DNA of 42,599 nucleotides from Candidatus Enterococcus ferrettii (GCF_017377655.1 NZ_JAFREL010000091.1:1-42599); one strand, 5' to 3'. Positions 7,315 to 17,684 are shown, counted from the first letter of the stretch. The notes: generated by a model from the sequence alone, not told the origin. Numbers and translations are program-made.

Positions 7315-8433
7315 ATGATAGTTTCGTTTGGATTGATTATCAAGTATTTTCTGACGTTTTTAATGGCAGTTGTTTTAACGCCTATTTTCAAAATTATTTC
7401 TGTTCAAACGGGGATGGTTGATAAACCAAACGCACGACGAATCAATCGGGTGCCCATGCCAAGTGCAGGTGGTTTACCTATATTCATTACTTTTGCCTTC
7501 TCTACACTTTTTTTCTTTCGGCATGTTATTCCACATACATATTTATTACCTATTTTGATAGGTGGAACAGTGATTGTTATCACTGGTGTATTAGATGATA
7601 AATTTGAGTTGAATCCGAAACAAAAGAGTTTAGGGATTTTAATTGCGGCTTTGGTTATTTATTTTGGCTCGGATATTCATTTCAGCTTTTTGACTATTCC
7701 AGTAATTGGTCATGTGGATCTTGGATGGCTCAGCTTGCCAGTAACTATATTTTGGATTTTTGGTATTACAAATGCAGTGAATTTGATTGATGGTTTGGAT
7801 GGTTTGGCTGCAGGAGTTTCTATTATCGGTTTAACAACAATCGGTGTAATCGGTTATTTCTTCCTTCATGCTTCCACCACCTATATTTCTCTGACTATTT
7901 TTTGTTTGGTTGCTAGTATTATGGGCTTTTTTCCTTACAATTTTCATCCAGCAAAAATATACTTGGGAGATACCGGGGCGCTCTTTCTAGGTTTTATGAT
8001 AGCTGTATTATCTTTGCAAGGACTTAAAAATGTTACATTTATTACTTTGGTTACGCCTTTGATCATTTTAGGGGTACCGGTAACAGATACTTTTTTTGCT
8101 ATGGTTCGACGCAAAGCAAAGAAGTTACCAATCTCTGCTGCTGATAAGCAGCATCTGCATCATCGGTTAATGAATTTAGGATTTGGTCACCGCGGCGCTG
8201 TGTTAACAATATATGCCATAGCGACACTTTTTTCGTTTACTGCTTTGTTGATTAATTATACTAGTCGGATTGGAACGATTGTATTAATCATTGCTATGGG
8301 ATTTGCTTTGACCTTTCTACTAGAACTTATCGGGTTAATCAGTGAAAAGTACAGCTTTATTACTAAGACTTTTCGTTTTTTCGGAAACAAAGAATACCGT
8401 TCGCAAGTCCTCAAGAAATATTTTAAGAAATGA
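7315..8433 (+). CDS. epaA: Undecaprenyl-phosphate GlcNAc-1-phosphate transferase (TagO/WecA/EpaA-like)
   Basis: This membrane enzyme transfers GlcNAc-1-phosphate from UDP-GlcNAc to undecaprenyl phosphate, the first step of rhamnan or wall polysaccharide assembly. The 372 residues contain about ten or eleven transmembrane helices. MraY/WecA motifs are clear: PNARRIN and PSAGGLP near the N-terminus, an Asp pair in GVLDDKFELNPKQK, NLIDGLDGLAAG, the GDTGALFLGF loop and the HHRLMNLGFGHR cytosolic loop. An ATG at 7306 leads at once to a stop and is not the start. It is the first gene of the epa-type locus and overlaps the next gene by 4 bases (ATGA). Confidence 0.93.
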   Translation: MIVSFGLIIKYFLTFLMAVVLTPIFKIISVQTGMVDKPNARRINRVPMPSAGGLPIFITFAFSTLFFFRHVIPHTYLLPILIGGTVIVITGVLDDKFELNPKQKSLGILIAALVIYFGSDIHFSFLTIPVIGHVDLGWLSLPVTIFWIFGITNAVNLIDGLDGLAAGVSIIGLTTIGVIGYFFLHASTTYISLTIFCLVASIMGFFPYNFHPAKIYLGDTGALFLGFMIAVLSLQGLKNVTFITLVTPLIILGVPVTDTFFAMVRRKAKKLPISAADKQHLHHRLMNLGFGHRGAVLTIYAIATLFSFTALLINYTSRIGTIVLIIAMGFALTFLLELIGLISEKYSFITKTFRFFGNKEYRSQVLKKYFKK

Positions 8434-9239
8434 GCTATCTGATGAATAAAAATACAGAGATTGTCACTATTAGCATTGTTACACATAATAGTGACAAAAT
8501 TTTTTTAAGTTTAGATACTTTAATTGACAAATTAGGTAAAAGTCCAGCTGTTCGCATTATGATTTTTGATAATCATTCCGATCCAAAGTATCAGCAAAAA
8601 TTAATGGACTATCAGCAATACTCATTTGTTCACGTGACTCTTCATAAAGAAAACAAAGGTTTTGGTTTTGGTCATAACTATAATCTGTTTCCCAAGCCTT
8701 CTGACTATGCAGTCATTTTTAATCCCGACATAATTTTAGAGCAGGATGTTTTAACTGGCTTGGTTTCTTTAATAAAAGAACACCCAGAAGTCGCGTTATT
8801 AGCCCCTAAAATTTTAAATGAAGATGGTTCTACGCAATATTTAGTCCGTGAAAAACTAGATGTTTTTGATTATATGTTGCGCTTCATCCCTTTTTCTTTC
8901 GTGAAGAAATTGTTTAATGAACGGTTAGCTAAATTTGAATGTCGAGACCTTTCAGATGAGAAAGACAGTTATGTTCGGATGATTTCCGGTAGTTTTATGG
9001 TAGTGGATGTATCGAAGTTTATAGCAGTAGAGGGGTTTGATGAACGCTATTTCATGTATTTTGAGGATAACGATCTCTGCCAGAAGGTGGAGGCTGCGGG
9101 ACATAAAATCTTGTATACGCCTAGATTTCAAGTAATACATTTATATGAACGTGGGGCAGTAAAAAGCCGGAAACTTTTTCTAGTCTTTCTGCAATCAATG
9201 AGAAAGTATTTTAGTAAATGGGGTTGGCAATTTTTCTAA
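8430..9239 (+). CDS. epaB: GT2 glycosyltransferase, probable rhamnosyltransferase (EpaB-like)
   Basis: This is a predicted cytosolic, membrane-associated GT2 enzyme of 269 residues. The GT-A fold is shown by TISIVTHNS, the nucleotide-site IFDNHS, KGFGFGHNYN and the metal-binding-type FNPDI. The later half matches WbbL-like rhamnosyltransferases (PKILNEDGSTQY, then GFDERYFMYFEDNDLC). It probably adds an early L-rhamnose to the lipid-linked GlcNAc made by the preceding enzyme. The start is the ATG at 8430, which overlaps the epaA stop by four bases and implies translational coupling. An ATG at 8442 is a possible alternative. The symbol rests on position and type. Confidence 0.8.
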   Translation: MSYLMNKNTEIVTISIVTHNSDKIFLSLDTLIDKLGKSPAVRIMIFDNHSDPKYQQKLMDYQQYSFVHVTLHKENKGFGFGHNYNLFPKPSDYAVIFNPDIILEQDVLTGLVSLIKEHPEVALLAPKILNEDGSTQYLVREKLDVFDYMLRFIPFSFVKKLFNERLAKFECRDLSDEKDSYVRMISGSFMVVDVSKFIAVEGFDERYFMYFEDNDLCQKVEAAGHKILYTPRFQVIHLYERGAVKSRKLFLVFLQSMRKYFSKWGWQFF

Positions 9240-9249
9240 GGAGGATTAC

Positions 9250-9993
9250 ATGCACGAAAAACATGGATTGTCTGTCTCTGTTTGTATGGCGACATACAAT
9301 GGGAGAGCCTTTATCGAAGCACAGCTAGATAGTATCTTGCCACAGCTAAGTAAATATGATGAACTAGTTGTTTCTGATAATTCTTCTACAGATGGTACCT
9401 GGGAATTATTGCAAGCTTACCAAAAAAAGGATCAACGAATCCAACTCTTCAAAAATGAGCAACCTGGAGTTATCGGGAATTTTGAAAAGGCTATTAGGTT
9501 AGGACAAAAGGAACTAATTTTCTTGTGCGATCAGGATGACCTCTGGCAGACAAATAAAATAGAAGTGATGAGAGCTTATTTTCAAGAACACCCAGAAGTA
9601 ACCGTAGTTATTTCTGACTTAATCATTGTTGATAATGATTTTCAAATTTTGGTTCCCTCTTATCAGGCAATGCGGCATACAAAACCGGGATTCTGGCATA
9701 ATTTGCTTCGTAGCAGCTACATTGGCGCTGGGATGGCTTTCAGAAAAGAACTGAAAGATTTAATCTTACCGATTCCTAAGGAGGTACCGATGCATGATAT
9801 GTGGATTGGATTGCTTGCTGATCACACAAAAGGTGTAGCTTTTATACCAAATAAATTAGTGTACTATCGGAGACATGGGTTGAATACTACTGAAATCAAA
9901 ACAACTGCTTCGAAAGTTCAGCAATTTAGTTGGCGCTGGAAAGCTTGGCAGTTGGTTAGAAAAAGGCTAAGAGAAAATAAAAAAAAAGCGTAA
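9250..9993 (+). CDS. GT2 glycosyltransferase, probable rhamnosyltransferase (EpaC-like)
   Basis: This is a 247-residue GT-A enzyme of family 2. Motifs in order are SVCMATYNG, VVSDNSSTDGTW, FLCDQDDLW (metal-binding-type DxDD), then MHDMWIGLL and VYYRRHGLNTTE. These resemble the alpha-1,3-rhamnosyltransferase group (RgpB-like), which extends rhamnan chains using dTDP-L-rhamnose. The ATG follows AAGGAGG that overlaps the upstream stop. It sits between epaB and rmlA, where E. faecalis carries epaC and epaD as I remember. Only one gene is present here, so the exact orthologue is not settled. Linkage specificity cannot be read from sequence. Confidence 0.8.
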   Translation: MHEKHGLSVSVCMATYNGRAFIEAQLDSILPQLSKYDELVVSDNSSTDGTWELLQAYQKKDQRIQLFKNEQPGVIGNFEKAIRLGQKELIFLCDQDDLWQTNKIEVMRAYFQEHPEVTVVISDLIIVDNDFQILVPSYQAMRHTKPGFWHNLLRSSYIGAGMAFRKELKDLILPIPKEVPMHDMWIGLLADHTKGVAFIPNKLVYYRRHGLNTTEIKTTASKVQQFSWRWKAWQLVRKRLRENKKKA

Positions 9994-10022
9994 AGTACTT
10001 CCTCCTTTAGGAAGACATCATG

Positions 10023-10028
10023 TATAAT
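10023..10028 (+). promoter_or_regulatory. Possible internal promoter (-10) before rmlA
   Basis: A perfect TATAAT preceded by TG lies 38 bases upstream of the rmlA ATG. No good -35 box is seen at 16-18 bases. A weak inverted repeat (CTTCCT at 9998-10003, AGGAAG at 10009-10014) covers the expected -35 area. Confidence 0.4.
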
Positions 10029-10065
10029 GAACAACGTATGTATAGATAAAGTTAGGAGCGTAAAT

Positions 10066-10938
10066 ATGAAAGGAATTATTTTAGCGGGCGGGAGCGGTAC
10101 TCGTCTGTATCCATTAACTAAAGCAACATCTAAGCAACTAATGCCCGTTTATGACAAACCGATGATCTATTATCCAATGTCAACTTTAATGTTGGCAGGG
10201 ATTAAAGAAATCTTAATCATTTCAACGCCTCAGGATACACCACGTTTTGAAAATTTATTTGGCACGGGTGAAGAGTTAGGTATTCATATTGAGTATGCTG
10301 TCCAAGAAAGTCCTGATGGATTGGCTCAAGCATTTATTATTGGCGAAAAGTTTATTGGTGAAGATAGTGTTTGCTTAGTGTTAGGGGATAATATTTATTA
10401 TGGGGATGGCTTATCTCGTATGTTGCAACGTACTGCGGCGAAAGAAGATGGAGCAACCGTATTTGGTTATCATGTAAATGATCCTGAACGTTTTGGAGTG
10501 GTGGAGTTTGATGAGAATATGCAGGCTGTATCCATTGAAGAAAAACCAGAAAACCCAAAATCCAAATATGCTGTAACTGGACTTTACTTTTATGATAATG
10601 ATGTAGTAGAAATCGCTAAAAACATTAAGCCGTCTGATCGTGGTGAGTTAGAAATCACCGATGTAAACAGAGAATATTTGGAACGTAACAAACTTTCTGT
10701 TGAGGTAATGAGTCGTGGCTTTGCTTGGCTAGATACGGGGACGCATGAATCTTTGTTGGAAGCTTCAACGTTTATTTCAACTATTGAGAAACGTCAAAAT
10801 CTGAAAGTTGCTTGTCTGGAAGAGATTGCTTTCCGTATGGGATATATAACGAAAGAACAATTAGTTGAACTTGCACAACCACTGAAGAAAAATCAATATG
10901 GACAATATTTATTACATCTAGCAAAAGAGGAAGCCTAA
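10066..10938 (+). CDS. rmlA: Glucose-1-phosphate thymidylyltransferase
   Basis: This enzyme makes dTDP-glucose from dTTP and glucose-1-phosphate, the first step to dTDP-L-rhamnose. The 290 residues are the usual size. Signatures are [16 protein letters not shown] at the N-terminus, [15 protein letters not shown], a Gly-Asp metal site in [17 protein letters not shown] and [10 protein letters not shown]. The start is the ATG at 10066, with AGGAG 7 bases upstream. An upstream in-frame ATG at 10027 overlaps the TATAAT box and lacks a ribosome site. It corresponds by position to epaE. The stop overlaps the start of the next gene by one base (TAATG). Confidence 0.95.
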   Translation: MKGIILAGGSGTRLYPLTKATSKQLMPVYDKPMIYYPMSTLMLAGIKEILIISTPQDTPRFENLFGTGEELGIHIEYAVQESPDGLAQAFIIGEKFIGEDSVCLVLGDNIYYGDGLSRMLQRTAAKEDGATVFGYHVNDPERFGVVEFDENMQAVSIEEKPENPKSKYAVTGLYFYDNDVVEIAKNIKPSDRGELEITDVNREYLERNKLSVEVMSRGFAWLDTGTHESLLEASTFISTIEKRQNLKVACLEEIAFRMGYITKEQLVELAQPLKKNQYGQYLLHLAKEEA

Positions 10939-11519
10939 TGGGAAAATTAGTCGTAACTGAAACTAAGTTAACGGATGTAAAAATCGTGGAACCAGCTGTT
11001 TTTGGCGACCATCGCGGTTTTTTTACTGAAAGTTACTCAGAAAAAGATTTTAAAGAAGCTGGAATTGAAGCTGATTTCATTCAAGATAATCATTCATTGT
11101 CTACTCAACCAGGTGTGTTGAGAGGACTGCATTTTCAAAAAGGTAAGTCCGCCCAGACGAAACTTATTCGTGTAATAACAGGCGCTGTACTAGATGTTAT
11201 TGTAGATATTCGTAAGGGGAGCCCTACTTATGGAGAATGGGAAGGATATATTTTATCCGAATACAATCATCGTCAATTGTTGGTTCCTAAGGGATATGCT
11301 CATGGATTTATGACATTAACACCAGATGTAAATTTTCTGTACAAATGCGACAATTACTACGACGCAGATGCTGATGGCGGAATTGCTTTCAATGATCCTG
11401 AATTGAACATTCAATGGCCCATGGCAATGGACAAAGCAATTACTTCAGAAAAAGATCAGAAGCATCCAACATTAAAAGAATTTGAAGCAGAAAATCCGTT
11501 TATTTACGGTGAAATCTAA
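10938..11519 (+). CDS. rmlC: dTDP-4-dehydrorhamnose 3,5-epimerase
   Basis: This epimerase acts at C3 and C5 of dTDP-4-keto-6-deoxyglucose, the third step of dTDP-L-rhamnose synthesis. The 193-residue cupin protein shows GDHRGFFTESYS, QDNHSLS, GVLRGLHFQ with the catalytic-type His, and LLVPKGYAHGF. Its start shares one base with the rmlA stop (TAATG), so the two are translationally coupled. It corresponds by position to epaF. Gene order here is A-C-B-D, as in other enterococcal loci. Confidence 0.95.
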   Translation: MGKLVVTETKLTDVKIVEPAVFGDHRGFFTESYSEKDFKEAGIEADFIQDNHSLSTQPGVLRGLHFQKGKSAQTKLIRVITGAVLDVIVDIRKGSPTYGEWEGYILSEYNHRQLLVPKGYAHGFMTLTPDVNFLYKCDNYYDADADGGIAFNDPELNIQWPMAMDKAITSEKDQKHPTLKEFEAENPFIYGEI

Positions 11520-12560
<1,041 letters not shown>

Positions 12561-12566
12561 TTCTAT

Positions 12567-12590
12567 AGGCAGGGAAACCTGCCTTTTTTT
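12567..12590 (+). terminator. Intra-operon terminator or attenuator between rmlB and rmlD
   Basis: AGGCAGG (12567-12573) and CCTGCCT (12578-12584) form a perfect 7-bp GC-rich stem with a GAAA loop, followed by seven T. It lies 6 bases after the rmlB stop and 20 bases before the rmlD start. No new promoter is evident, so partial read-through is likely. Confidence 0.75.
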
Positions 12591-12610
12591 GAGAAAAGGA
12601 GAGATACACA

Positions 12611-13450
12611 ATGATCTTATTAACAGGTGGTAACGGACAATTAGGAACTGAGTTAAGAAAACTGTTAGATGAAAAAGGTTGGGATTATATTTCAACAGAT
12701 GCAGATGTTTTAGATATTACAGATGCTGAGAAAACCATGGAATATATAACTGACTTGAAGCCAGAATTAATTTATCATTGTGCAGCCTATACAGCAGTTG
12801 ATAAAGCTGAAGATGAAGGTAAAGAACTAGATGAAAAAATCAATGTAGAGGGCACTCGTAGTGTGGCTAAAGCAGCTAAAGCTGCAGGTTCCAAATTAGT
12901 GTATATTAGTACTGACTATGTATTCGATGGTACAAGAAAAGACGGTATGTACCAAGTGGATGATACAACTAATCCGCAAAGCGAGTACGGGCGTACAAAA
13001 CTGCTAGGTGAGCAAGCCGTTCAGGAAGTTATGGAAGATTATTACATTATCCGTACCTCTTGGGTATTTGGTATTTACGGACATAATTTTGTTTACACGA
13101 TGCAACGGTTAGCAGAAACTCATAAACAGCTGACAGTAGTAAATGACCAGTATGGTAGACCAACTTGGACTCGTACTTTGGCTGAGTTTATGACTTTTGT
13201 AATTGAAAACGGAGCACCATTTGGTGTTTACCATTTATCTAACGAAAATAGTTGTTCATGGTTCGAGTTTGCCAAAGAGATTCTAAAAGATACGGATGTA
13301 GAAGTTTTGCCAGTTACTTCTGAAGAATATCCTCAGAAAGCAAAACGTCCACAATACTCAGTTATGGATCTAAGTAAAGCGAAAGAATTAGGTTTTGCTA
13401 TTCCTACTTGGCAAGAAGCTCTAGAGCATTTTCTAAAGCTAGAAAAATAA
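12611..13450 (+). CDS. rmlD: dTDP-4-dehydrorhamnose reductase
   Basis: This enzyme performs the last step of dTDP-L-rhamnose synthesis, NAD(P)H reduction of the 4-keto group. The 279-residue SDR has LLTGGNGQLGTELRK at the N-terminus, HCAAYTAVDKAE, ISTDYVFDG, YGRTK (YxxxK), RTSWVFG and DQYGRPTWT, all typical of RmlD. AAGGAG lies about 9 bases before the ATG. It corresponds by position to epaH. It follows the hairpin at 12567 and is spaced 21 bases before a TTG-initiated glycosyltransferase gene. Confidence 0.95.
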   Translation: MILLTGGNGQLGTELRKLLDEKGWDYISTDADVLDITDAEKTMEYITDLKPELIYHCAAYTAVDKAEDEGKELDEKINVEGTRSVAKAAKAAGSKLVYISTDYVFDGTRKDGMYQVDDTTNPQSEYGRTKLLGEQAVQEVMEDYYIIRTSWVFGIYGHNFVYTMQRLAETHKQLTVVNDQYGRPTWTRTLAEFMTFVIENGAPFGVYHLSNENSCSWFEFAKEILKDTDVEVLPVTSEEYPQKAKRPQYSVMDLSKAKELGFAIPTWQEALEHFLKLEK

Positions 13451-13471
13451 AATAGAAAAGAGGAAAAGGAT

Positions 13472-14338
13472 TTGTATGATATTGTCATTGTGTTGTATCA
13501 AATAAAAGCATCTGAGTCCCCAACAATACAAACTCTGCAGCAAATCCTTACCTCTAATGAATTGCCTGAATTACGACAAGTTATTGTGTTTGATAATAGT
13601 GTATCGGAAGATAATCCCGTTTTTACAGATGAACGGTTTGTTTATCATTTTGCTGAAGGAAATCAAGGTTTAGCAAAGGCTTATAATTATGTATGGCCGA
13701 AAAGTCTTTCAAAGGGGTGCCATTGGTTAATTACTTTAGACCAAGATACTAGTTTGACCAATGATTATTTTTCTGCCGTTGCAGATGAGATCAATCAAGC
13801 AGATAAAAATATTGCGATTATTGCGCCAGTTATCTATGATAAAGAGAAACAAATTTCACCCGTACAAAGTAATACACTGCGTCCCTTACATACCTTCCTG
13901 CCAAGGGGAGGAAAAATATATTATAATCAGGTCATGGTAATTAATTCAGCGGCTATGATTTCACTAGATTTCTTACAAGCAATTGGTGGCTACAACGAAA
14001 CTTTCTCGATGGACTATTTAGACCACTGGCTTTGTTGGAGAATATTCCAAGAGAAAAAGCAAATAAAGATTTTATCAGGCGCTTTGCATCATCAGTTATC
14101 AGTTCTTGATTACAGAAACAGTATGAATACAGCAAGATATCAACAAATATTAAATGCTGAAAGTCGATTTTATAAGGACTATGCGACTGAAATGTTTACG
14201 GAGTACAAAAAGCAGTTATTATTACGCAGTATGAAACAAATTTTCAGAGGGCTTTTCCCCTATGCTGGAAAAACCTTATCACAGTACAAAATGATTTCGG
14301 GGGAAAAAAATGGAGACAAGGTTACAACAAAGAAGTAG
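13472..14338 (+). CDS. GT2 glycosyltransferase, rhamnosyltransferase-like
   Basis: This 288-residue GT2 protein resembles rhamnosyltransferases of the WbbL/RfbN group. Motifs are YDIVIVLYQ, VIVFDNS, EGNQGLAKAYN and the metal-site LDQDTSL, with a later MDYLDHWLCWR. The start is a TTG at 13472 with GAGG 8 bases upstream; no closer ATG fits the N-terminal strand. The C-terminal 29 bases overlap the next gene. The donor is probably dTDP-L-rhamnose, judged from the rml genes just upstream. It lies where E. faecalis carries epaI, but orthology is not established. Confidence 0.8.
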   Translation: MYDIVIVLYQIKASESPTIQTLQQILTSNELPELRQVIVFDNSVSEDNPVFTDERFVYHFAEGNQGLAKAYNYVWPKSLSKGCHWLITLDQDTSLTNDYFSAVADEINQADKNIAIIAPVIYDKEKQISPVQSNTLRPLHTFLPRGGKIYYNQVMVINSAAMISLDFLQAIGGYNETFSMDYLDHWLCWRIFQEKKQIKILSGALHHQLSVLDYRNSMNTARYQQILNAESRFYKDYATEMFTEYKKQLLLRSMKQIFRGLFPYAGKTLSQYKMISGEKNGDKVTTKK

Positions 14339-16406
14339 AGAAAGAGTGAGAGAGAAAAAAGAAGGACCCCTGACAAAAGTGGTCAACTTTATTGTTCGAT
14401 TTCGATATATAATTGGACTAATTTTTCTTATTCTAATCGTTGCTTTTAACTTAAATGGTAGTTCAATTGGTGAGTGGGACAACACTGTTTCTCAAAGAGA
14501 TGATGGAAAAAAGTCAGATGTAATTTTTGGTCAAAGCCGAGCCATTCGTTCTGATGAATGGATGGTTCAGACACCTTTTTATTTATCTCAGGCTGAGGAT
14601 AATTTTCCAGTATTAAATAAGAATTATGGGATATCTGGTCAGAATATGATTATTGCCTATAATTCTCCTGTAAAAGATATTACACAAATTGGTAAGCCTT
14701 TTAATTGGGGGTTCTTTTTTCTAGATAAAGATCGAGCACTTTCTTTTTATTGGGGCTTTAAAATAATTTGCATGATTCTTTTGGGCTTTGAACTCTCTAT
14801 GATTTTGACTAAAAAGAATAAGTACGTTTCTTTACTAGGTTCACTTATGATTACTTTTTCTCCCGCTGTTCAATGGTGGTTTATGCAACATGTAGGCGAC
14901 CTTATTTTCTTTACTTTAGGTTTAATGGTTGCTTTTTATCATTATTTTGCTAATCATGATAAAAAGATTTTGCGAAGTTTAATGATGTTGTTAGTGGTAA
15001 TATTTGGAATTGGATTTGTTTTAGTTTTATATCCGGCTCATCAGGTAGTTTTAGCTTACTTCATTTTATTCTGGTTTATAGGTCTTTTGATCCATTATCG
15101 TAAAAGAATTGATTGGGATAAATTAGATATAGTCTTAATTATAGGGGCATTACTGTTTATTGGTTATGTTTTATTTCATTTTTATCAGGAGTCCAAAGAT
15201 GCGTTGGAAGCTACCATGAATACTCTCTACCCTGGTAGGCGTGTATCAACTGGTGGTGGCTTAGGACTGTGGCAAATGCTGCTATTTCTAACAAACTGGA
15301 AAACCCCTTTTTCTAATGGTATTGATATAGCTAATGAGGCTGAAGTAGCGGGTTTCTTCAACTTATATATATTAGTAGTCCCGTTCATGCTTATTGCTTT
15401 TATGAAAAAGGAATTAAGAAAAGAAAATTATTTAGGCTTAAATCTTTTGATCTCCTCAATACTTTTATTAGTTTTTATGGTTTTCGGACTGCCTGAAAGT
15501 CTAGCAAAATTGACACTTTTGTCTTACGTTCCAACAACTAGAGCTATTTTTACATTTGACTTTATAGCATTATTACTAACAATTTGGTTTATAGGCTTTA
15601 TTTTTGAACAAAAAAGACTGCCTCGTTGGTTGAGAGGAATTATTGTCCTTTTTTCTGGAGTATCCATTTATATTGTTGTGAATAACTCTGCAATCATGGA
15701 CTATTTCAATCAACTTGACCTGATTCTAACAGCATTAGTTATTGCGCTGATTATTTGGTTTATTTTATCTTTAAAAAAGAAAATAGCTATTACATTGATG
15801 TTGTTATGTACGATTGCTAGTGGTTTCTTTGTTAATCCCGTTGTTCATGGAACAGGAGCAATTTATGAAAAAACTTTAGCTAAAGCTATAATGAAACAGA
15901 ATCAAGAAGATCCTGGACAACTTTGGATAGCCGAAAATCGTTTATACAATTTCTTGCCTGCATTGGGCGTAAAGACCTATAATACTGTTCGTTTTTACCC
16001 CGATGCCAAGATGTGGAAAGACATTGATCCGAAGAAAGAAAATGAAAAAATATACAATCGATATTCCCACATTGATGCTTATGTTACAAATGGGGATACC
16101 AAGTTTACTCTAACTAATCCAGATGCCTTTGTGGTGAACATTAATTTCGATCCTATCAAAGAGCTTGGTGTCAAATATGTAGTTAGCAAAAGGTCTTTAG
16201 AGGATTACAATGTATTTAATTTTGCTCATTTTACTCGGATTTACGGACCAGAAAAAGGCAAATGGCAGATTTTTGAAGTGAGTTTCCCTGAAGATTCAGA
16301 AGGCACAAATACAGAAGGCCCGTCAGCTACTCCTGAACCAGATCCAATCTTACCTAACCCGGCTGAAAATAATTCACCTGTAAATCCATACAGTTACTAC
16401 CAATAG
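14310..16406 (+). CDS. Large polytopic membrane protein, possibly GT-C-like
   Basis: This 698-residue protein is not firmly recognised. It has a basic cytosolic N-terminus, a first helix near residues 34-51, an extracytoplasmic loop of about 100 residues (including GQSRAIRSDEWMVQTP), about ten further helices to residue ~515, and an outer C-terminal domain. The layout resembles GT-C polyprenyl-phosphate-sugar transferases or YfhO-type proteins. The tail is proline and asparagine rich (PEPDPILPNPAENNSP). GGGGGA precedes the ATG, which overlaps the previous gene by 29 bases. Location suggests it adds a sugar to the rhamnan outside the membrane; that is inference. Confidence 0.7.
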   Translation: METRLQQRSRERVREKKEGPLTKVVNFIVRFRYIIGLIFLILIVAFNLNGSSIGEWDNTVSQRDDGKKSDVIFGQSRAIRSDEWMVQTPFYLSQAEDNFPVLNKNYGISGQNMIIAYNSPVKDITQIGKPFNWGFFFLDKDRALSFYWGFKIICMILLGFELSMILTKKNKYVSLLGSLMITFSPAVQWWFMQHVGDLIFFTLGLMVAFYHYFANHDKKILRSLMMLLVVIFGIGFVLVLYPAHQVVLAYFILFWFIGLLIHYRKRIDWDKLDIVLIIGALLFIGYVLFHFYQESKDALEATMNTLYPGRRVSTGGGLGLWQMLLFLTNWKTPFSNGIDIANEAEVAGFFNLYILVVPFMLIAFMKKELRKENYLGLNLLISSILLLVFMVFGLPESLAKLTLLSYVPTTRAIFTFDFIALLLTIWFIGFIFEQKRLPRWLRGIIVLFSGVSIYIVVNNSAIMDYFNQLDLILTALVIALIIWFILSLKKKIAITLMLLCTIASGFFVNPVVHGTGAIYEKTLAKAIMKQNQEDPGQLWIAENRLYNFLPALGVKTYNTVRFYPDAKMWKDIDPKKENEKIYNRYSHIDAYVTNGDTKFTLTNPDAFVVNINFDPIKELGVKYVVSKRSLEDYNVFNFAHFTRIYGPEKGKWQIFEVSFPEDSEGTNTEGPSATPEPDPILPNPAENNSPVNPYSYYQ

Positions 16407-16427
16407 CAGATTTAAGAGGAGAGAAAA

Positions 16428-17678
16428 ATGCGAGATAACGATACAAATATTTTAAATACCATAAGCCTTTTCATTCTTTTTGTAATGATTTGTGCGTGCT
16501 ACTTTCTCTGGACGCGAGGTATTGGTACTCAACCGATGCTAGACCTCTATACTGCAATGGTTCGTTATGTAACATATGGTGCAATTTTCGTATTACTTTT
16601 GAATATTTATCGTTTAAGTATTGCTGATTGGTTTTGGGTAATACTAGCAGTAGCGAGCGTTCCTTTTTATTCTCTGTTTTCTGATTTACGAGGTGCTGGT
16701 TTTTTTCAAAATGTGATACCTGCTTTAATCATAGTAGTAGTTATCGATTTTAAAATTGTATACTTCAATAAGTGGATTCGTACCTTACTTGCAAGCATTC
16801 TATTACTGATATTATTGATTACAATGTATCGTATTTTTACGGAGATGCCACCCCCAGTCGATGGGGATTCTATCTGGGCACCAACGAATAAACTGAAAGA
16901 AATCTGGATTAACACGAACACAATAGGTGCATCGGTTATGACAGCCAGTTTATTGTCAGCCTGCCTGTTTAAGTCTTTAAGAACAGGATGGAGTGATTGG
17001 GTTATTTATCCAATTTATTTGTCAGGATTGGTGGGTACTTGGGTAGTCCAATCAAAAGCTTCTTTTGTGGCAATGGTCTGCTTTGTCTTTTTGGATGTAT
17101 TCCCAGAGAATATTAAAGAAAAATTAAAATATTTTTACGCTGGAGCATATACCATTTTTCTAACCGCAATTTTTCCAGTATCCTATTTTGTTGCTTTTTC
17201 TGATGAAGTCAATATTTTTACAGGCAGGGAAGAGATTTGGCGGGAGTTTTACGAAAAATTATTTGAAACAGGTCAGCAGGTTTTAGTCGGTATGTATCCT
17301 TTTACTTATCATAGGGGAAGTGAAGTTTTAGGCTACCACAACAGCTATAACTCAATTCTAGGACAGTACGGTATTATTGGCTTAATTTTGGTCTGTCTAT
17401 TTATTTTGTATAATGTCTGGTCAATTATCTTAAAAAAAGATTTTGTGGTTGCTCGTTATAGTTTTCTGATTGCTTTTTTCGGAATTTTACTTCAATCTGT
17501 CATGGAGGATACGCTCAATGCTGGTTTCTGGATCCCCTTAACGTTCAGTTTATTAGGTTTTGCTGGTCAACAAACACTTGAAGATGAAGAATACGAGTAT
17601 GATGATTACTATGATTATCAAGAATACTATGATGTGATTAATGAACAAACTAGAAGTCGTAGCTCACGTCATAAATAA
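16428..17678 (+). CDS. O-antigen polymerase/ligase-like membrane protein
   Basis: This is a 416-residue protein with about ten transmembrane helices. A larger outer loop holds FTGREEIWREFYEK and a YHNSYNSILGQYGIIG block. An H-N-S-Y plus Q-x-G-I-I-G arrangement is typical of Wzy/WaaL-like polymerases and ligases. It may polymerise or attach a polysaccharide precursor at the outer face. AGAGGAG lies 6 bases before the ATG. The last 36 residues form a cytosolic tail with many Asp, Glu and Tyr (EDEEYEYDDYYDYQEYYD) and a basic end RSRSSRHK, unusual for the family. A 16-bp palindrome follows the stop. Confidence 0.78.
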   Translation: MRDNDTNILNTISLFILFVMICACYFLWTRGIGTQPMLDLYTAMVRYVTYGAIFVLLLNIYRLSIADWFWVILAVASVPFYSLFSDLRGAGFFQNVIPALIIVVVIDFKIVYFNKWIRTLLASILLLILLITMYRIFTEMPPPVDGDSIWAPTNKLKEIWINTNTIGASVMTASLLSACLFKSLRTGWSDWVIYPIYLSGLVGTWVVQSKASFVAMVCFVFLDVFPENIKEKLKYFYAGAYTIFLTAIFPVSYFVAFSDEVNIFTGREEIWREFYEKLFETGQQVLVGMYPFTYHRGSEVLGYHNSYNSILGQYGIIGLILVCLFILYNVWSIILKKDFVVARYSFLIAFFGILLQSVMEDTLNAGFWIPLTFSLLGFAGQQTLEDEEYEYDDYYDYQEYYDVINEQTRSRSSRHK

Positions 17679-17684
17679 TCTTAA

